Shown piece by piece: positions 35,425 through 42,694 of a DNA stretch of 48,421 nucleotides (position 1 is its first letter; every line of letters begins with the position of its first letter). The stretch spans positions 1 through 48,421 of the forward strand of contig NZ_BKAJ01000111.1 of the NCBI RefSeq assembly GCF_007992495.1. The letters run 5' to 3'. The stretch comes from Reyranella soli (GTDB lineage Bacteria > Pseudomonadota > Alphaproteobacteria > Reyranellales > Reyranellaceae). Made by a program: the position numbers and the translations under genes. The notes beneath the pieces are model-generated. The model was given only the letters and a program-made list of their open reading frames with translations. It was not told the origin of the DNA and did not search any database.

Positions 35425-35888
35425 TATGTCTGTCTCCACGGAAGTCCCGCTGCCTTCCATCCCCCTGCCGTGCCGCGCTTGGCCTGCGCATCCAGGGGCC
35501 CCTCGAAACCGTCAGCTACGTTGAGACATGTACTGTAGCCGGCCGCGGTCATGGCTTTCGCCGCCGCGGCCGAGCGAACTCCACTCCTGCACAGAAAGAG
35601 CAGCGGCGTCTCCTTGTCGGGGAGCGCGCCCGAGAGCGCGGCCACGAATTCCGGGTTGGGCTGCATGCTGGGAAACACCTGCCACTCGATCAGCGCCGCC
35701 TTCTTGGCCAGCGTCTCGAGGTCGGGCAAGCCGACATAGTTCCACTCCGCCCTGGTGCGGCAGTCGATCAGGACTGCGTCCTTCTGCTCGCTCAGGATCT
35801 TCCAGGCGGTCGTCGGGGCCACGTCGCCGGCATAGCCGGCGGCAGGGGAGACCTCGTACGTGCCCGCGATCTTATTGTCTTTCGCCAT
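35424..35888 (-). CDS. Rhodanese-like sulfurtransferase fused into the dnaA transcript
   Basis: Single-domain rhodanese of 154 residues. The active-site loop is 'LFLCRSGVRSAAAAKAM' with catalytic C100, and 'AVLIDCRTRAEWNYVGLPDL' gives the CH2A-type motif. No signal peptide, so cytosolic. The persulfide carrier role and sulfur acceptor are unknown. The gene sits between rpsT and dnaA, where most alphaproteobacteria have no gene, and its TAA overlaps the dnaA ATG by one base. DnaA synthesis may thus be coupled to translation of this protein. The ATG at 35888 has GCGGGGG immediately upstream. Confidence 0.88.
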   Translation of the reverse strand: MAKDNKIAGTYEVSPAAGYAGDVAPTTAWKILSEQKDAVLIDCRTRAEWNYVGLPDLETLAKKAALIEWQVFPSMQPNPEFVAALSGALPDKETPLLFLCRSGVRSAAAAKAMTAAGYSTCLNVADGFEGPLDAQAKRGTAGGWKAAGLPWRQT

Positions 35889-36457
35889 GGCCCCCGCTCT
35901 TCATTTTACGAAGCAGGCTGCTCAGACACGAGCCAACGATGTACGATGGACACACAGCGCACGAATGACAATGGCGGATCGGTGAGCGTCGTTAGAGGGA
36001 ACGCTTCTGTTTTCGATCGACTGTTGTCAGGTGGCTGCGGCTTGCTCCCTCGTTCGTCTTCCAGCGAGGTGGTTGCCCCCCATCCTCACCTTGGCTCGCG
36101 TCTTTGCGCCCCACGCTCCGTCGCGATGGCCGACTCTTAGACAGACTCTCGGCAGTGCGCAAACTTTTCGATTCGACATCCAAGCAGGCTATTCATGTTG
36201 TTCGCGGCGTGTCGCTGTTGACTCGCGTGAGGATTCGATTCCCCTCTTCGCCGCTGCGTATGAAGCCGCTCAATATCTAGCGCCTGATCGCGCGCCCGAT
36301 CCGATAAAAGGGAATCGTATGTCGTTCGCCCTTTTGGCGACCAAATGTTCAGACGCGATTCGCTTAAAATTTTTTCTCGAAGATTTTTTGTTGTCGTCGC
36401 AAAAAACGAAAACGCCGCTCGTTGGAGCGGCGTTCACATTCTCTGCGTCGTCGTCGT
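35889..36457. other. 569-base gene-free gap beside dnaA; possible origin region
   Basis: No credible coding frame fills this gap. The part from 36132 to 36361 holds eight GANTC sites (36132, 36144, 36170, 36220, 36232, 36237, 36312, 36357). Positions 36361-36410 are AT-rich, with TTAAAATTTTTT and ATTTTTTG tracts. I found no exact TTATNCACA DnaA box on either strand. A small palindrome TCGCC-CTTTT-GGCGA lies at 36326-36340. The right end holds the rpsT terminator. The gap must contain the rhodanese-dnaA promoter, and may hold oriC. In some alphaproteobacteria oriC is at hemE instead. Confidence 0.45.
36401..36434 (-). terminator. Intrinsic terminator of rpsT
   Basis: AACGCCGCTC and GAGCGGCGTT form a perfect 10-base stem with a 4-base loop at 36411-36434. 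On the minus strand it is followed by TTCGTTTTTT. It lies 23 bases beyond the rpsT stop, making a textbook Rho-independent terminator that insulates rpsT from dnaA. Confidence 0.9.
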
Positions 36458-36721
36458 TCACGCCATCGCCTTGATGCGTGCGGCGAGTCGCGACACGCGA
36501 CGCGCAGCAGCATTCTTGGTCACGATGTGCTTGGTCGCACCGCGCTGGATCTCCGGCTGCGCAGCGCGCAGCGCCTCGGCGGCGGCCTTCTTGTCGCCCG
36601 ACTTGATCGCTTCCTCGACCTTCTTGACCGAGCCGCGCACGCGGCTGCGACGCGCGGTGTTCACGGCGGTGCGGCGCTTGGTCTGACGCGCACGCTTCTC
36701 AGCCGACTTGTGACTAGCCAT
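36458..36721 (-). CDS. rpsT: 30S ribosomal protein S20
   Basis: Small basic ribosomal protein of 87 residues that binds 16S rRNA. 'MASHKSAEKRARQTKRRTAV' followed by 'NTARRSRVRGSVKKVEEAI' and the C-terminal 'KHIVTKNAAARRVSRLAARI' match S20 throughout. ACGAGGA lies five bases before the ATG. A good promoter sits 20-50 bases upstream and a strong terminator follows, so it is a single-gene transcript. The position between an enoyl-CoA hydratase gene and dnaA is conserved in alphaproteobacteria. Confidence 0.98.
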   Translation of the reverse strand: MASHKSAEKRARQTKRRTAVNTARRSRVRGSVKKVEEAIKSGDKKAAAEALRAAQPEIQRGATKHIVTKNAAARRVSRLAARIKAMA

Positions 36722-36748
36722 CTATTCCTCGTCCTTCGGAAGGGCGCG

Positions 36749-36777
36749 TGTATACGGGCCTGCCGCCAGCCGGTCAA
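36749..36777 (-). promoter_or_regulatory. Sigma-70-type promoter of rpsT
   Basis: On the minus strand TTGACC (36777-36772) and TATACA (36754-36749) are separated by 17 bases, close to consensus in both boxes and ideal in spacing. Transcription would begin near 36742, giving a leader of about 20 bases before the rpsT ATG. Confidence 0.7.
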
Positions 36778-36831
36778 CCCCGCCAAAACCCGCCATTTAT
36801 AGAGCATTTCAGCCGGCTGGAGCCAGCAGCG

Positions 36832-37611
36832 TTATCGATGCTTCCAGGCGGCTTTGCGCTTGTCGGCAAAGGCCGCCATGCCCTCGGCCCGATCGTCGAA
36901 GGCGAAGGTCGCATGGAAGGTGCGGCGTTCGAAGCGCACGCCCTCGGCCAATGTGGTCTCGAAGGCGCGGTTGACCGCTTCCTTGGCGACCATCGTGGCG
37001 GGCAGCGACATTCCGGCGATCTTCTCGGCCGTGGCAATGGCGTCGTTCATGAGATCGGCCAGCGGGACCACGCGGCTCACCAGGCCACAGCGTTCGGCTT
37101 CGGCGGCGTCCATCATGCGGCCGGTCAGTACGAGGTCCATGGCCTTCGACTTGCCGACGAAGCGCGGCAGGCGCTGGGTGCCGCCAGCGCCCGGTATCGT
37201 ACCAAGTGTGATTTCCGGTTGACCGAACTTCGCAGTGTCGGATGCAATGATGAAGTCGCACATCATCGCCATCTCGCATCCACCGCCCAGAGCATAGCCC
37301 GCGACCGCGGCGATGATCGGCTTGCGGACCTGGCTCACCTTCTCCCAGCCGACGGTGATGAAGTCCTTCAGGAAGACGTCCTGGTAGGTCTGGTCCTTCA
37401 TCTCCTTGATGTCGGCGCCGGCGGCGAACGCCTTGTCGCTGCCGGTGAGCACCATGCAACCGATGTTCGGGTCGGCCTCGAAGGCGTCGAGCGCCTGACC
37501 CAGCTCGCGCACCAGATCGGCACAGAGTGCGTTCAATGCCTTCGGTCGATCGAGTCGGATGATGCCGACCCGGCCCTTGGTCTCGGTCTTGATGTTCTGA
37601 TAGGCGGTCAC
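36832..37611 (-). CDS. Enoyl-CoA hydratase (crotonase family)
   Basis: Hydrates trans-2-enoyl-CoA in fatty-acid beta-oxidation, 259 residues. Sequence is very close to classical crotonases: 'AFAAGADIKEM' forms the oxyanion hole, and the two catalytic glutamates are in 'GYALGGGCEMAMMCDFIIA' and 'KFGQPEITLGTIPGAGGTQR'. 'ATMVAKEAVNRAFE' is the trimerisation helix region, and the chain ends 'FADKRKAAWKHR' as usual. The start is a GTG with GGAGG five bases upstream. It lies between mutM and rpsT in the conserved alphaproteobacterial order, 49 bases after mutM. Confidence 0.95.
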   Translation of the reverse strand: MTAYQNIKTETKGRVGIIRLDRPKALNALCADLVRELGQALDAFEADPNIGCMVLTGSDKAFAAGADIKEMKDQTYQDVFLKDFITVGWEKVSQVRKPIIAAVAGYALGGGCEMAMMCDFIIASDTAKFGQPEITLGTIPGAGGTQRLPRFVGKSKAMDLVLTGRMMDAAEAERCGLVSRVVPLADLMNDAIATAEKIAGMSLPATMVAKEAVNRAFETTLAEGVRFERRTFHATFAFDDRAEGMAAFADKRKAAWKHR

Positions 37612-37660
37612 GGTGTCCTCCAGCCCTCCTTCGCTCCTTCGGAGCTACGAAAGGCTTACG

Positions 37661-38500
37661 CTACCGTTGGCAATGCGCGCAATAGAAGGTCGAGCGGCCG
37701 GATTGCACCAGGCGTTTGACGAGCTTGCCGCAAGCGGGCGTGGGACAGACGATGCCGGCGCGGTCGTAGACGTTGAACCGTGTCTGAAAGTATCCGAGCT
37801 CGCCGCCCGGCTGCACATGATCGCGCAAGGTCGAGCCGCCATCGTCGATCGAGCGCAGCAGCACCCTCTTGATGGCGGCAACCAGGCGGTCGGCACGATC
37901 GCCCTGCACGGTATGCGCCGAGCGACGCGGCGAGATGCCGGCCAGGAACAGCGCTTCGCACGCATATATGTTGCCGACCCCGACCAGGGTCTTCTGATCG
38001 AGCAAGGCGGCCTTGATGGGCGTCTTGCGTCCCTTGAGACGACTCGCGAGCGCCGCCCCGTCGAACGCCTCGTCGAGCGGTTCGGGACCCAACCCCTTGA
38101 ACAGCTTGTGCTTGGGCACCGCCTCGTCAGCGGCCAGCAGCATCAGGCCGAAGCGGCGTGCGTCGTTGAAACGGACCTGCCAGCCTTCGTCGGTCTCGAA
38201 CACGACATGGTCGTGGCGTTCGAACGGGTGCTCGGCGGCGCTTGTGGCGTCATGCAGGGTCATGCGGCCCGACATGCCGAGATGGGCGATCAGGGTGTTG
38301 CCGTCGTCGAGCCGCAGCAGCAGATACTTGGCGCGCCGGTCGATGGCCCGGATCATCCGGCCTTCGACCCGCTGCGCGAACTTGGCAGGTAGGGGCACCC
38401 TGAGATCGCGGCGCCGCTGGACCAGCCGCACGATGCGCCGCCCGACGAGTTTCGGAACGAGACCACGCCGGACCGTTTCGACCTCGGGCAGCTCGGGCAT
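37661..38500 (-). CDS. mutM: Formamidopyrimidine-DNA glycosylase
   Basis: Base-excision repair glycosylase/AP lyase removing 8-oxoguanine and formamidopyrimidines, 279 residues. The N-terminal 'MPELPEVETVRRGL' leaves the catalytic proline (P2) and glutamate (E3) after Met removal. 'RRAKYLLLRL' contains the conserved lysine near residue 58, and 'LIAHLGMSGRM' follows. The helix-two-turn-helix is near 'DQKTLVGVGNIYACEALF'. The zinc finger is C252, C257, C274, C277. The stop is followed by GCTCC-TTC-GGAGC, a short hairpin at 37633-37645. The ATG lies three bases after the yggS stop, so it is co-transcribed with yggS and the TPR gene. Confidence 0.97.
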   Translation of the reverse strand: MPELPEVETVRRGLVPKLVGRRIVRLVQRRRDLRVPLPAKFAQRVEGRMIRAIDRRAKYLLLRLDDGNTLIAHLGMSGRMTLHDATSAAEHPFERHDHVVFETDEGWQVRFNDARRFGLMLLAADEAVPKHKLFKGLGPEPLDEAFDGAALASRLKGRKTPIKAALLDQKTLVGVGNIYACEALFLAGISPRRSAHTVQGDRADRLVAAIKRVLLRSIDDGGSTLRDHVQPGGELGYFQTRFNVYDRAGIVCPTPACGKLVKRLVQSGRSTFYCAHCQR

Positions 38501-38503
38501 GGT

Positions 38504-39187
38504 CTAGGGGCCGCCCCCCTGGGTTCCGCGACTCCCGAACAGGGCGGTACCGACACGGACATGGGTGGCGCCAAGCCGCACGGCCATCTCGTAGTCGGCG
38601 CTCATGCCCATACTGACCTTGGCCAGGCCGTTGCGCGCCGCCATCTTCGCCAGCAGCGCGAAGTGCAACGCGGGCTCTTCATCGACCGGCGGGATGCACA
38701 TCAGGCCGACGATAGGCAGCTTGTGGACGTCGCGGCAGGAGGCGACGAAGGCATCGACGTCCTTAGGGAGAACGCCGGCCTTCTGCGCTTCTTCGCCGGT
38801 GTTGACCTGGATGTAGCAGTCTAGGCGCCGGCCGGCCCGCTCCATCTCCTTGGCGAGCGTGCTCGCCAGCCGCTCGCGATCGACCGATTGAATGACGTCG
38901 AACAAGGCCACGGCATCGCGCGCCTTGTTGGTCTGCAACGGGCCGATGAGATGCAGCTCCAGGTCGGCGAACTCGGCCTTGAGTGCCGGGAACTTGCCTT
39001 CCGCCTCCTGCACGCGGTTCTCGCCGAACACGCGCTGTCCGGCGGCCAGCAGCTCGCGCACGCGATCGGCGCCATGAGTCTTGGAGACGGCGACCAGGGT
39101 GACGGATGCAGGATCGCGGCCGGCTGCCTTCGCCGCGTCGGCGATGTCCTTGCGCACCTTGGCCAGTCGATCGGTGGCCTCGCTCAT
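38504..39187 (-). CDS. yggS: YggS-family PLP-binding protein (PLPBP)
   Basis: Pyridoxal-5'-phosphate homeostasis protein with a fold-type III alanine-racemase barrel but no known catalysis, 227 residues. PLP binds K36 in 'TLVAVSKTHGADRVRELLAA', the same residue number as in E. coli YggS. 'FGENRVQEAEGKFPAL', 'HLIGPLQTNKARDAV', 'QVNTGEEAQKAGVL' and 'SMGMSADYEMAVRLGATHVR' are all signatures; the C-terminus 'VGTALFGSRG' is typical. The start overlaps the TPR stop by four bases (ATGA), and mutM follows after three. More often YggS sits next to proC or yggT, so this context is unusual. Confidence 0.95.
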   Translation of the reverse strand: MSEATDRLAKVRKDIADAAKAAGRDPASVTLVAVSKTHGADRVRELLAAGQRVFGENRVQEAEGKFPALKAEFADLELHLIGPLQTNKARDAVALFDVIQSVDRERLASTLAKEMERAGRRLDCYIQVNTGEEAQKAGVLPKDVDAFVASCRDVHKLPIVGLMCIPPVDEEPALHFALLAKMAARNGLAKVSMGMSADYEMAVRLGATHVRVGTALFGSRGTQGGGP

Positions 39188-40545
39188 GCGCCGAGCTTCA
39201 CCAGGGCGTCGAGGGCTTCGGCGTTGTTGGGATTGGCCGCCAGCGCCGCATCGAGGGCCTCGCGCGCCTTGTCCGTCTGGCCCAGCGCAACCAGGCAGAC
39301 GCCATAGTTGCCGAGCAGGCGCGAATCGCCGGGCAGGCCGCGCAGCGCGTGCTCATGCAGCGACCGCGCTTCGGCCGCCCGGTCGAGATCGACCAGCACA
39401 CAGCCGAGGTTGGTCAGCACCATGGGATCGTCGGTCGCGAGCCGCGAGGCGCGCTTCAGTGCCCGGCGCGCCTCCTCGAAGCGTTTCAGGCCGCGCAGCG
39501 CCAGGCCCTGGTTGTTGAGCGCGCGCACATCGTCGGGCGTCTGCTTGAGATGGGGCTCGAGCACGGCCAAGGCCTCGGTGAACTGCTTTTGCTCGATGTG
39601 CAGCAGCGAGAGCTGCAGGATGGCGTCGCTGTCGGACGGGTTCTGACGCAGGGCGCGCTGCAGCAGCTCGACGGCCTCGCCGCCCTTGCCGAGCGCGGTC
39701 TGGACAAGCGCCAACGTCCTGAGCGCTCCGGTGAAGTTGGGATCGATCTCGAGCGCGCGCTGGACGGGGTCGAGGGCTTCCTGGGGCCGGCCGGCGAAGT
39801 TCAGGACGAAGCCCAGCACGTGCTGCAGCACGGCACTGTCCGGCGCCAGCTCCACGGCCTGCCGGGCGCCGTCGATCGCCTCCTCATGATGGCCGAGCCC
39901 GCCCAGCGCCAGCGCGCGGTCGCCGAGGATCTGGCCGCGACGGGCGGCATCGTCCCCGGCGTCGGCCAAGGCCATGTCCAGCACCTCGATCGCGGGCCCG
40001 AAGTGGGCCAGGCGATACAGCGCGTGGCCCAGCATGTTGCGCGCCCGCGCCTGTAGAGGCTTCAGGCCTTCCGTGCCCGGGCCGCCCTTTTCGATGGCCT
40101 GGTCGACATTGCTCACGAATTCGCCGAGCTCGCGCTCGGCGGCGGCGAAACGGCCCTGGTCCATATGGAGGGAGGCGAGCGCCAGCCGAGCCTCGACATG
40201 GGCTGGCGCCTTGCGGATGGTGTCGCGCAGGCGCCGCGCCGCCTCGTCGAGGTTGCCCAGCCGCCGCGCCACCAGGGCGAGATTGTAGGAAAGCATGGGC
40301 TCATTGGGGTCCTTGGCGATCGCCTTGCGCCACAAGCCCTCGGCGTCGGCGAGCGCGCCGCGCTGCGCCATGCAGACGGCAAGGAAGTGCAGGATGTCGG
40401 GCCGCTCGCCGTGACGCGCCAGGGCCGAGCGGAACAACGGCTCGGCGCGATCGAACCAGCCCGCCTTCAGATATTGAAGGCCGGTCTGCAGATCGGGATC
40501 GGGCGGCGGCGGAGTCCGCGAGGGGGTTGGGGGCGCCAGTGCCAT
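39184..40545 (-). CDS. Tetratricopeptide repeat protein
   Basis: Protein of 453 residues built almost entirely of about ten TPR units from residue 18 to the end (for example 'AEPLFRSALARHGERPDILH', 'LALVQTALGKGGEAVELLQR', 'LNNQGLALRGLKRFEEARRA', 'LDAALAANPNNAEALDALVK'). The first 17 residues are a proline-rich tail (P-T-P-S-R-T-P-P-P-P-D-P) with no signal peptide. It should be a cytosolic scaffold for protein-protein contacts; partners are unknown. It is the first gene of an operon with yggS and mutM. It diverges from the Smr gene across 47 bases. Confidence 0.85.
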   Translation of the reverse strand: MALAPPTPSRTPPPPDPDLQTGLQYLKAGWFDRAEPLFRSALARHGERPDILHFLAVCMAQRGALADAEGLWRKAIAKDPNEPMLSYNLALVARRLGNLDEAARRLRDTIRKAPAHVEARLALASLHMDQGRFAAAERELGEFVSNVDQAIEKGGPGTEGLKPLQARARNMLGHALYRLAHFGPAIEVLDMALADAGDDAARRGQILGDRALALGGLGHHEEAIDGARQAVELAPDSAVLQHVLGFVLNFAGRPQEALDPVQRALEIDPNFTGALRTLALVQTALGKGGEAVELLQRALRQNPSDSDAILQLSLLHIEQKQFTEALAVLEPHLKQTPDDVRALNNQGLALRGLKRFEEARRALKRASRLATDDPMVLTNLGCVLVDLDRAAEARSLHEHALRGLPGDSRLLGNYGVCLVALGQTDKAREALDAALAANPNNAEALDALVKLGA

Positions 40546-40592
40546 GGCGCGCTGTGTAGACCCGCCCCGGCGCCAAGGCTACACGAAACGGT

Positions 40593-41156
40593 ATGGTCAA
40601 GGACGCGCACCTGTTCGCTGCTGCCATGTCTGAGGTGAAGCCGCTGAAGGGTCGCAAGCCGGCAAGCCGCGCCAAGACTGTCATCCCGAGGCCGAAGGCC
40701 GAGGGACCTTCGAGGCCGCATAAAAGGTCCCTCGCTGGGCTCGGGATGACAAAAGAGCCGGAACTTTCAGCCGACGATCAGAATTTCGACCGCGATACCT
40801 CCCGTGCCCTGTCGCGCGGCAAGCTCGTGCCGCAGGCTTCGCTCGATCTCCATGGCATGACGCTGGCCGCCGCCGAGCGTGCCGTCGCGGCTTTCCTCGA
40901 GCACGCCACGACGCGCGACCTGCGCGTCGTGCTGATCGTCACCGGCAAGGGGCTGCGGCTGGAAGGCGGCCGCATGCTGGGCGGCCGCATCCGCGCCGAG
41001 TTCGTGGGCTGGCTGAACCGCGCCGACAACCGCCATCGCGTGCGCGCCGTGCGGGCAGCGCACCCGCGGCATGGCGGCGGCGGCGCCTTCTACGTGTTGC
41101 TGCGGCGGCGTTCGTCGGCCAGCAACCGCTCCTTGCGCGCCACGCCCCAGCGGTAG
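40593..41156 (+). CDS. Smr-domain protein with an in-frame palindromic repeat insertion
   Basis: Smr (MutS2 C-terminal-like) domain protein of 187 residues, a family of nucleases or nucleic-acid-binding proteins. The N-terminal 'AHLFAAAMSEVKPLKGRK' and, after the insert, 'NFDRDTSRALSRGKLVPQAS' and 'LDLHGMTLAAAERAVAAFLE' are the usual arrangement. 'IVTGKG' and 'HPRHGGGGAFYVLLRRR' complete the domain, including the LDLHG and the HGG motif. Between residues 29 and about 53 the chain is encoded by a palindromic repeat (40679-40751), giving 'TVIPRPKAEGPSRPHKRSLA' and 'GLGMTK'. The C-terminus runs 14-15 residues past the usual end and overlaps the convergent ada gene by 67 bases. An ATG at 40626 is an alternative but would lose the conserved N-terminal segment. 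Confidence 0.85.
   Translation: MVKDAHLFAAAMSEVKPLKGRKPASRAKTVIPRPKAEGPSRPHKRSLAGLGMTKEPELSADDQNFDRDTSRALSRGKLVPQASLDLHGMTLAAAERAVAAFLEHATTRDLRVVLIVTGKGLRLEGGRMLGGRIRAEFVGWLNRADNRHRVRAVRAAHPRHGGGGAFYVLLRRRSSASNRSLRATPQR
40679..40751. repeat. Palindromic element inside the Smr gene
   Basis: The outer arms TGTCATCCCGAG (40679-40690) and CTCGGGATGACA (40740-40751) and the inner arms GAGGGACCTT (40701-40710) and AAGGTCCCTC (40724-40733) are both perfect inverted repeats. The TGTCATCCC ends match a repeat type widespread in proteobacterial intergenic DNA and the element at 8090-8185. Here it is open in the Smr frame, so it encodes a 25-residue insert. This parallels the palindromic elements of Rickettsia that insert within coding genes. 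Confidence 0.85.
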
Positions 41157-42238
41157 CCGGTCAGGTCGCCGCTCGCGCCGACGGCGCGATGGCAGGGAAT
41201 GACGCCGGCGGCCTGGTTGGTGGCGCAGGCGCGGCCGACGGCGCGGGCGGAGCTCGGTGCGCCAATGCGGCGGGCGATCTCGCCGTAGGTGCGGGTCTCG
41301 CCCGACGGGATCCGGGTCAGCTCTTTCCAGACCTTCCACTGGAAGGCCGTGCCCACGATGTCGAGCGGCACGTCGGCCGCGTCGAGGGCCGAGGGCTTGC
41401 GGCCATAGAGCCGCGCCAGCACGCCCTTCACCCGCGCTGCCAGGACATCGTCGTTGCGCGTGATGTCGGCGGCCGGGAAGTCGTGCTTGAGGTCGTTCTC
41501 CAGGGCGCGGTCGTTGTCGCCCAGGAACACCGCGGCGATGCCCTTCTGCGTTGCCGCCACCAGCACGCGGCCATAGTCGGAATCGACGGTGGTGTAGTCG
41601 ATATGCGCGCCGGCGCCGCCCTTGGCGTAGGTCGCGGGCGTCATGCCCAGCGCCTTGTCGGAGGTCTCGTAGACGCGGCTCGGCGAGCCGTAGCCCGCGC
41701 CGTAGAGCGCGTCGGCCACCCCTTCGCCCTCGCGCAGCGCTTTGCGGAAACGCTGGCGCTTGCGCGCCGCCAGCCAGTCGCGCGGATTGACGCCGAGCTC
41801 GGCGATGAAACGCTTGCTGAGCGCGCCCGCCGTCAGGCCGACCTTGCGCGCCACCTCGGCCAGCGAGGGCGGGGTGTCGCCGTCGGTCGAATCGAAGAGC
41901 TTGCAGGCCTGGGCCACCGGCTTGCTGAGGCCGACATCGGCCTGCCAGTCGCGCGGCTTGCAGCGCTTGCAGGCGCGGAAACCCGCCGCCTCGGCCGCAT
42001 CGGGCGAGGCGTGGAAATCGACATTGCGCCGAAGCGGCGGCCGCGCCGCGCACGACGGCAGGCAATAGACCCCGGTCGTCCGGACCGAGAACCAGAACCG
42101 GCCGTTGTAGCCGCGGTCGCGCCGCTGAACGGCCTGCCAGCAAGTTGCCTCGTCCGGCAGGGCGTCGGCCAGCAAGGCGTCGGGATGAGTTTTGGAAGCG
42201 AGCGCCAAGGTGGGGAGCGAAAGAGAATGTTGGGTCAT
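41090..42238 (-). CDS. ada: Bifunctional Ada: transcriptional activator and O6-methylguanine-DNA methyltransferase
   Basis: Adaptive-response protein of 382 residues with all three Ada parts. The N-terminal zinc methyl-phosphotriester domain has C59 and C63 ('TTGVYCLPSC') and C90, C93 ('FRACKRCKP'). The AraC-type helix-turn-helix is at about 120-205 ('SLAEVARKVGLTAGALSKRF', 'YGSPSRVYETSDKALGMTPA'). The C-terminal suicide methyltransferase has 'VGRACATNQAAGVIPCHRAV' with acceptor C349. Methylated C59 should turn it into an activator of alkylation-repair genes. No alkB or alkA follows in the window, so its regulon is elsewhere. The ATG lies 74 bases after the DUF1127 gene stop on the same strand; the 3' end overlaps the Smr gene. 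Confidence 0.95.
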   Translation of the reverse strand: MTQHSLSLPTLALASKTHPDALLADALPDEATCWQAVQRRDRGYNGRFWFSVRTTGVYCLPSCAARPPLRRNVDFHASPDAAEAAGFRACKRCKPRDWQADVGLSKPVAQACKLFDSTDGDTPPSLAEVARKVGLTAGALSKRFIAELGVNPRDWLAARKRQRFRKALREGEGVADALYGAGYGSPSRVYETSDKALGMTPATYAKGGAGAHIDYTTVDSDYGRVLVAATQKGIAAVFLGDNDRALENDLKHDFPAADITRNDDVLAARVKGVLARLYGRKPSALDAADVPLDIVGTAFQWKVWKELTRIPSGETRTYGEIARRIGAPSSARAVGRACATNQAAGVIPCHRAVGASGDLTGYRWGVARKERLLADERRRSNT

Positions 42239-42313
42239 GGCGCCATCAAAGCACCATGGCCCAACCTGCTCTATCCGCCACCCGCCGGCAATTGTCCCTT
42301 GCTCGGTGGTGCC

Positions 42314-42553
42314 TTAGGCCCAGAAGCCTTTGGTGGCTTCGAGCCGGGCGGTCGCCCGGTCGAGCCCGATGTCGCGCAACAGGCGCTCATCGAGCTGGGC
42401 GAGTTGGCGTCGCGAACGGGCAAGCTCGGCGCGGGTCATGACATGCTCGATCCCGACCACGACGCCGCCGGCCAGGAGCGCGAAGGCGCGGCCGAAGGAG
42501 AAGGAGAGGGTCGCCGGGCGGGCGAATTCCCGCACGCTGGACAGGGTCGACAT
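42314..42553 (-). CDS. DUF1127 (YjiS-like) small protein
   Basis: Small protein of 79 residues whose C-terminal half 'ARSRRQLAQLDERLLRDIGL' followed by 'DRATARLEATKGFW' is the arginine-rich DUF1127 motif (often RxLxxLDDRxLxDIGLxR). The N-terminal half is hydrophobic (about 20-40). In alphaproteobacteria such proteins can bind RNA or affect phosphate and carbon metabolism, but the role here is unknown. CGGAG lies seven bases before the ATG. It diverges from the GcvA-like LysR gene across 141 bases and may be its target. Confidence 0.85.
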   Translation of the reverse strand: MSTLSSVREFARPATLSFSFGRAFALLAGGVVVGIEHVMTRAELARSRRQLAQLDERLLRDIGLDRATARLEATKGFWA

Positions 42554-42694
42554 GACTTAGCTCCGTTTGAGGCGTCGCGGCTGGATTGCCGTGTTGCACC
42601 TCGTTTGCTTGCCCTATTTGCGCTAAGGTAACGCGTTCTTCAAAGGACGATCTCTCGGGGGAGGCCTATAAAAACTATGCCGTCGGTGCCTTAA

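Noticed and set aside
34015..35538. A 507-residue plus-strand frame opposite dnaA
   Set aside because: Antisense shadow of dnaA with no ribosome binding site or domain.
36229..36252. tRNA T-arm-like string GGATTCGATTCCCC
   Set aside because: The G53-C61 pair is missing and no acceptor, D or anticodon arm can be folded around it.
35889..36457. Canonical DnaA boxes (TTATNCACA) as proof of oriC
   Set aside because: None found by eye on either strand; the origin idea rests only on GANTC sites, AT-rich DNA and position.
36031..36474. A 147-residue plus-strand ORF in the gap beside dnaA
   Set aside because: Runs through the rpsT terminator and into rpsT antisense, with no ribosome binding site or conserved-looking segment.
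42554..42694. Glycine riboswitch upstream of the GcvA-like regulator
   Set aside because: No glycine-aptamer motifs seen and no glycine-cleavage genes in the window.
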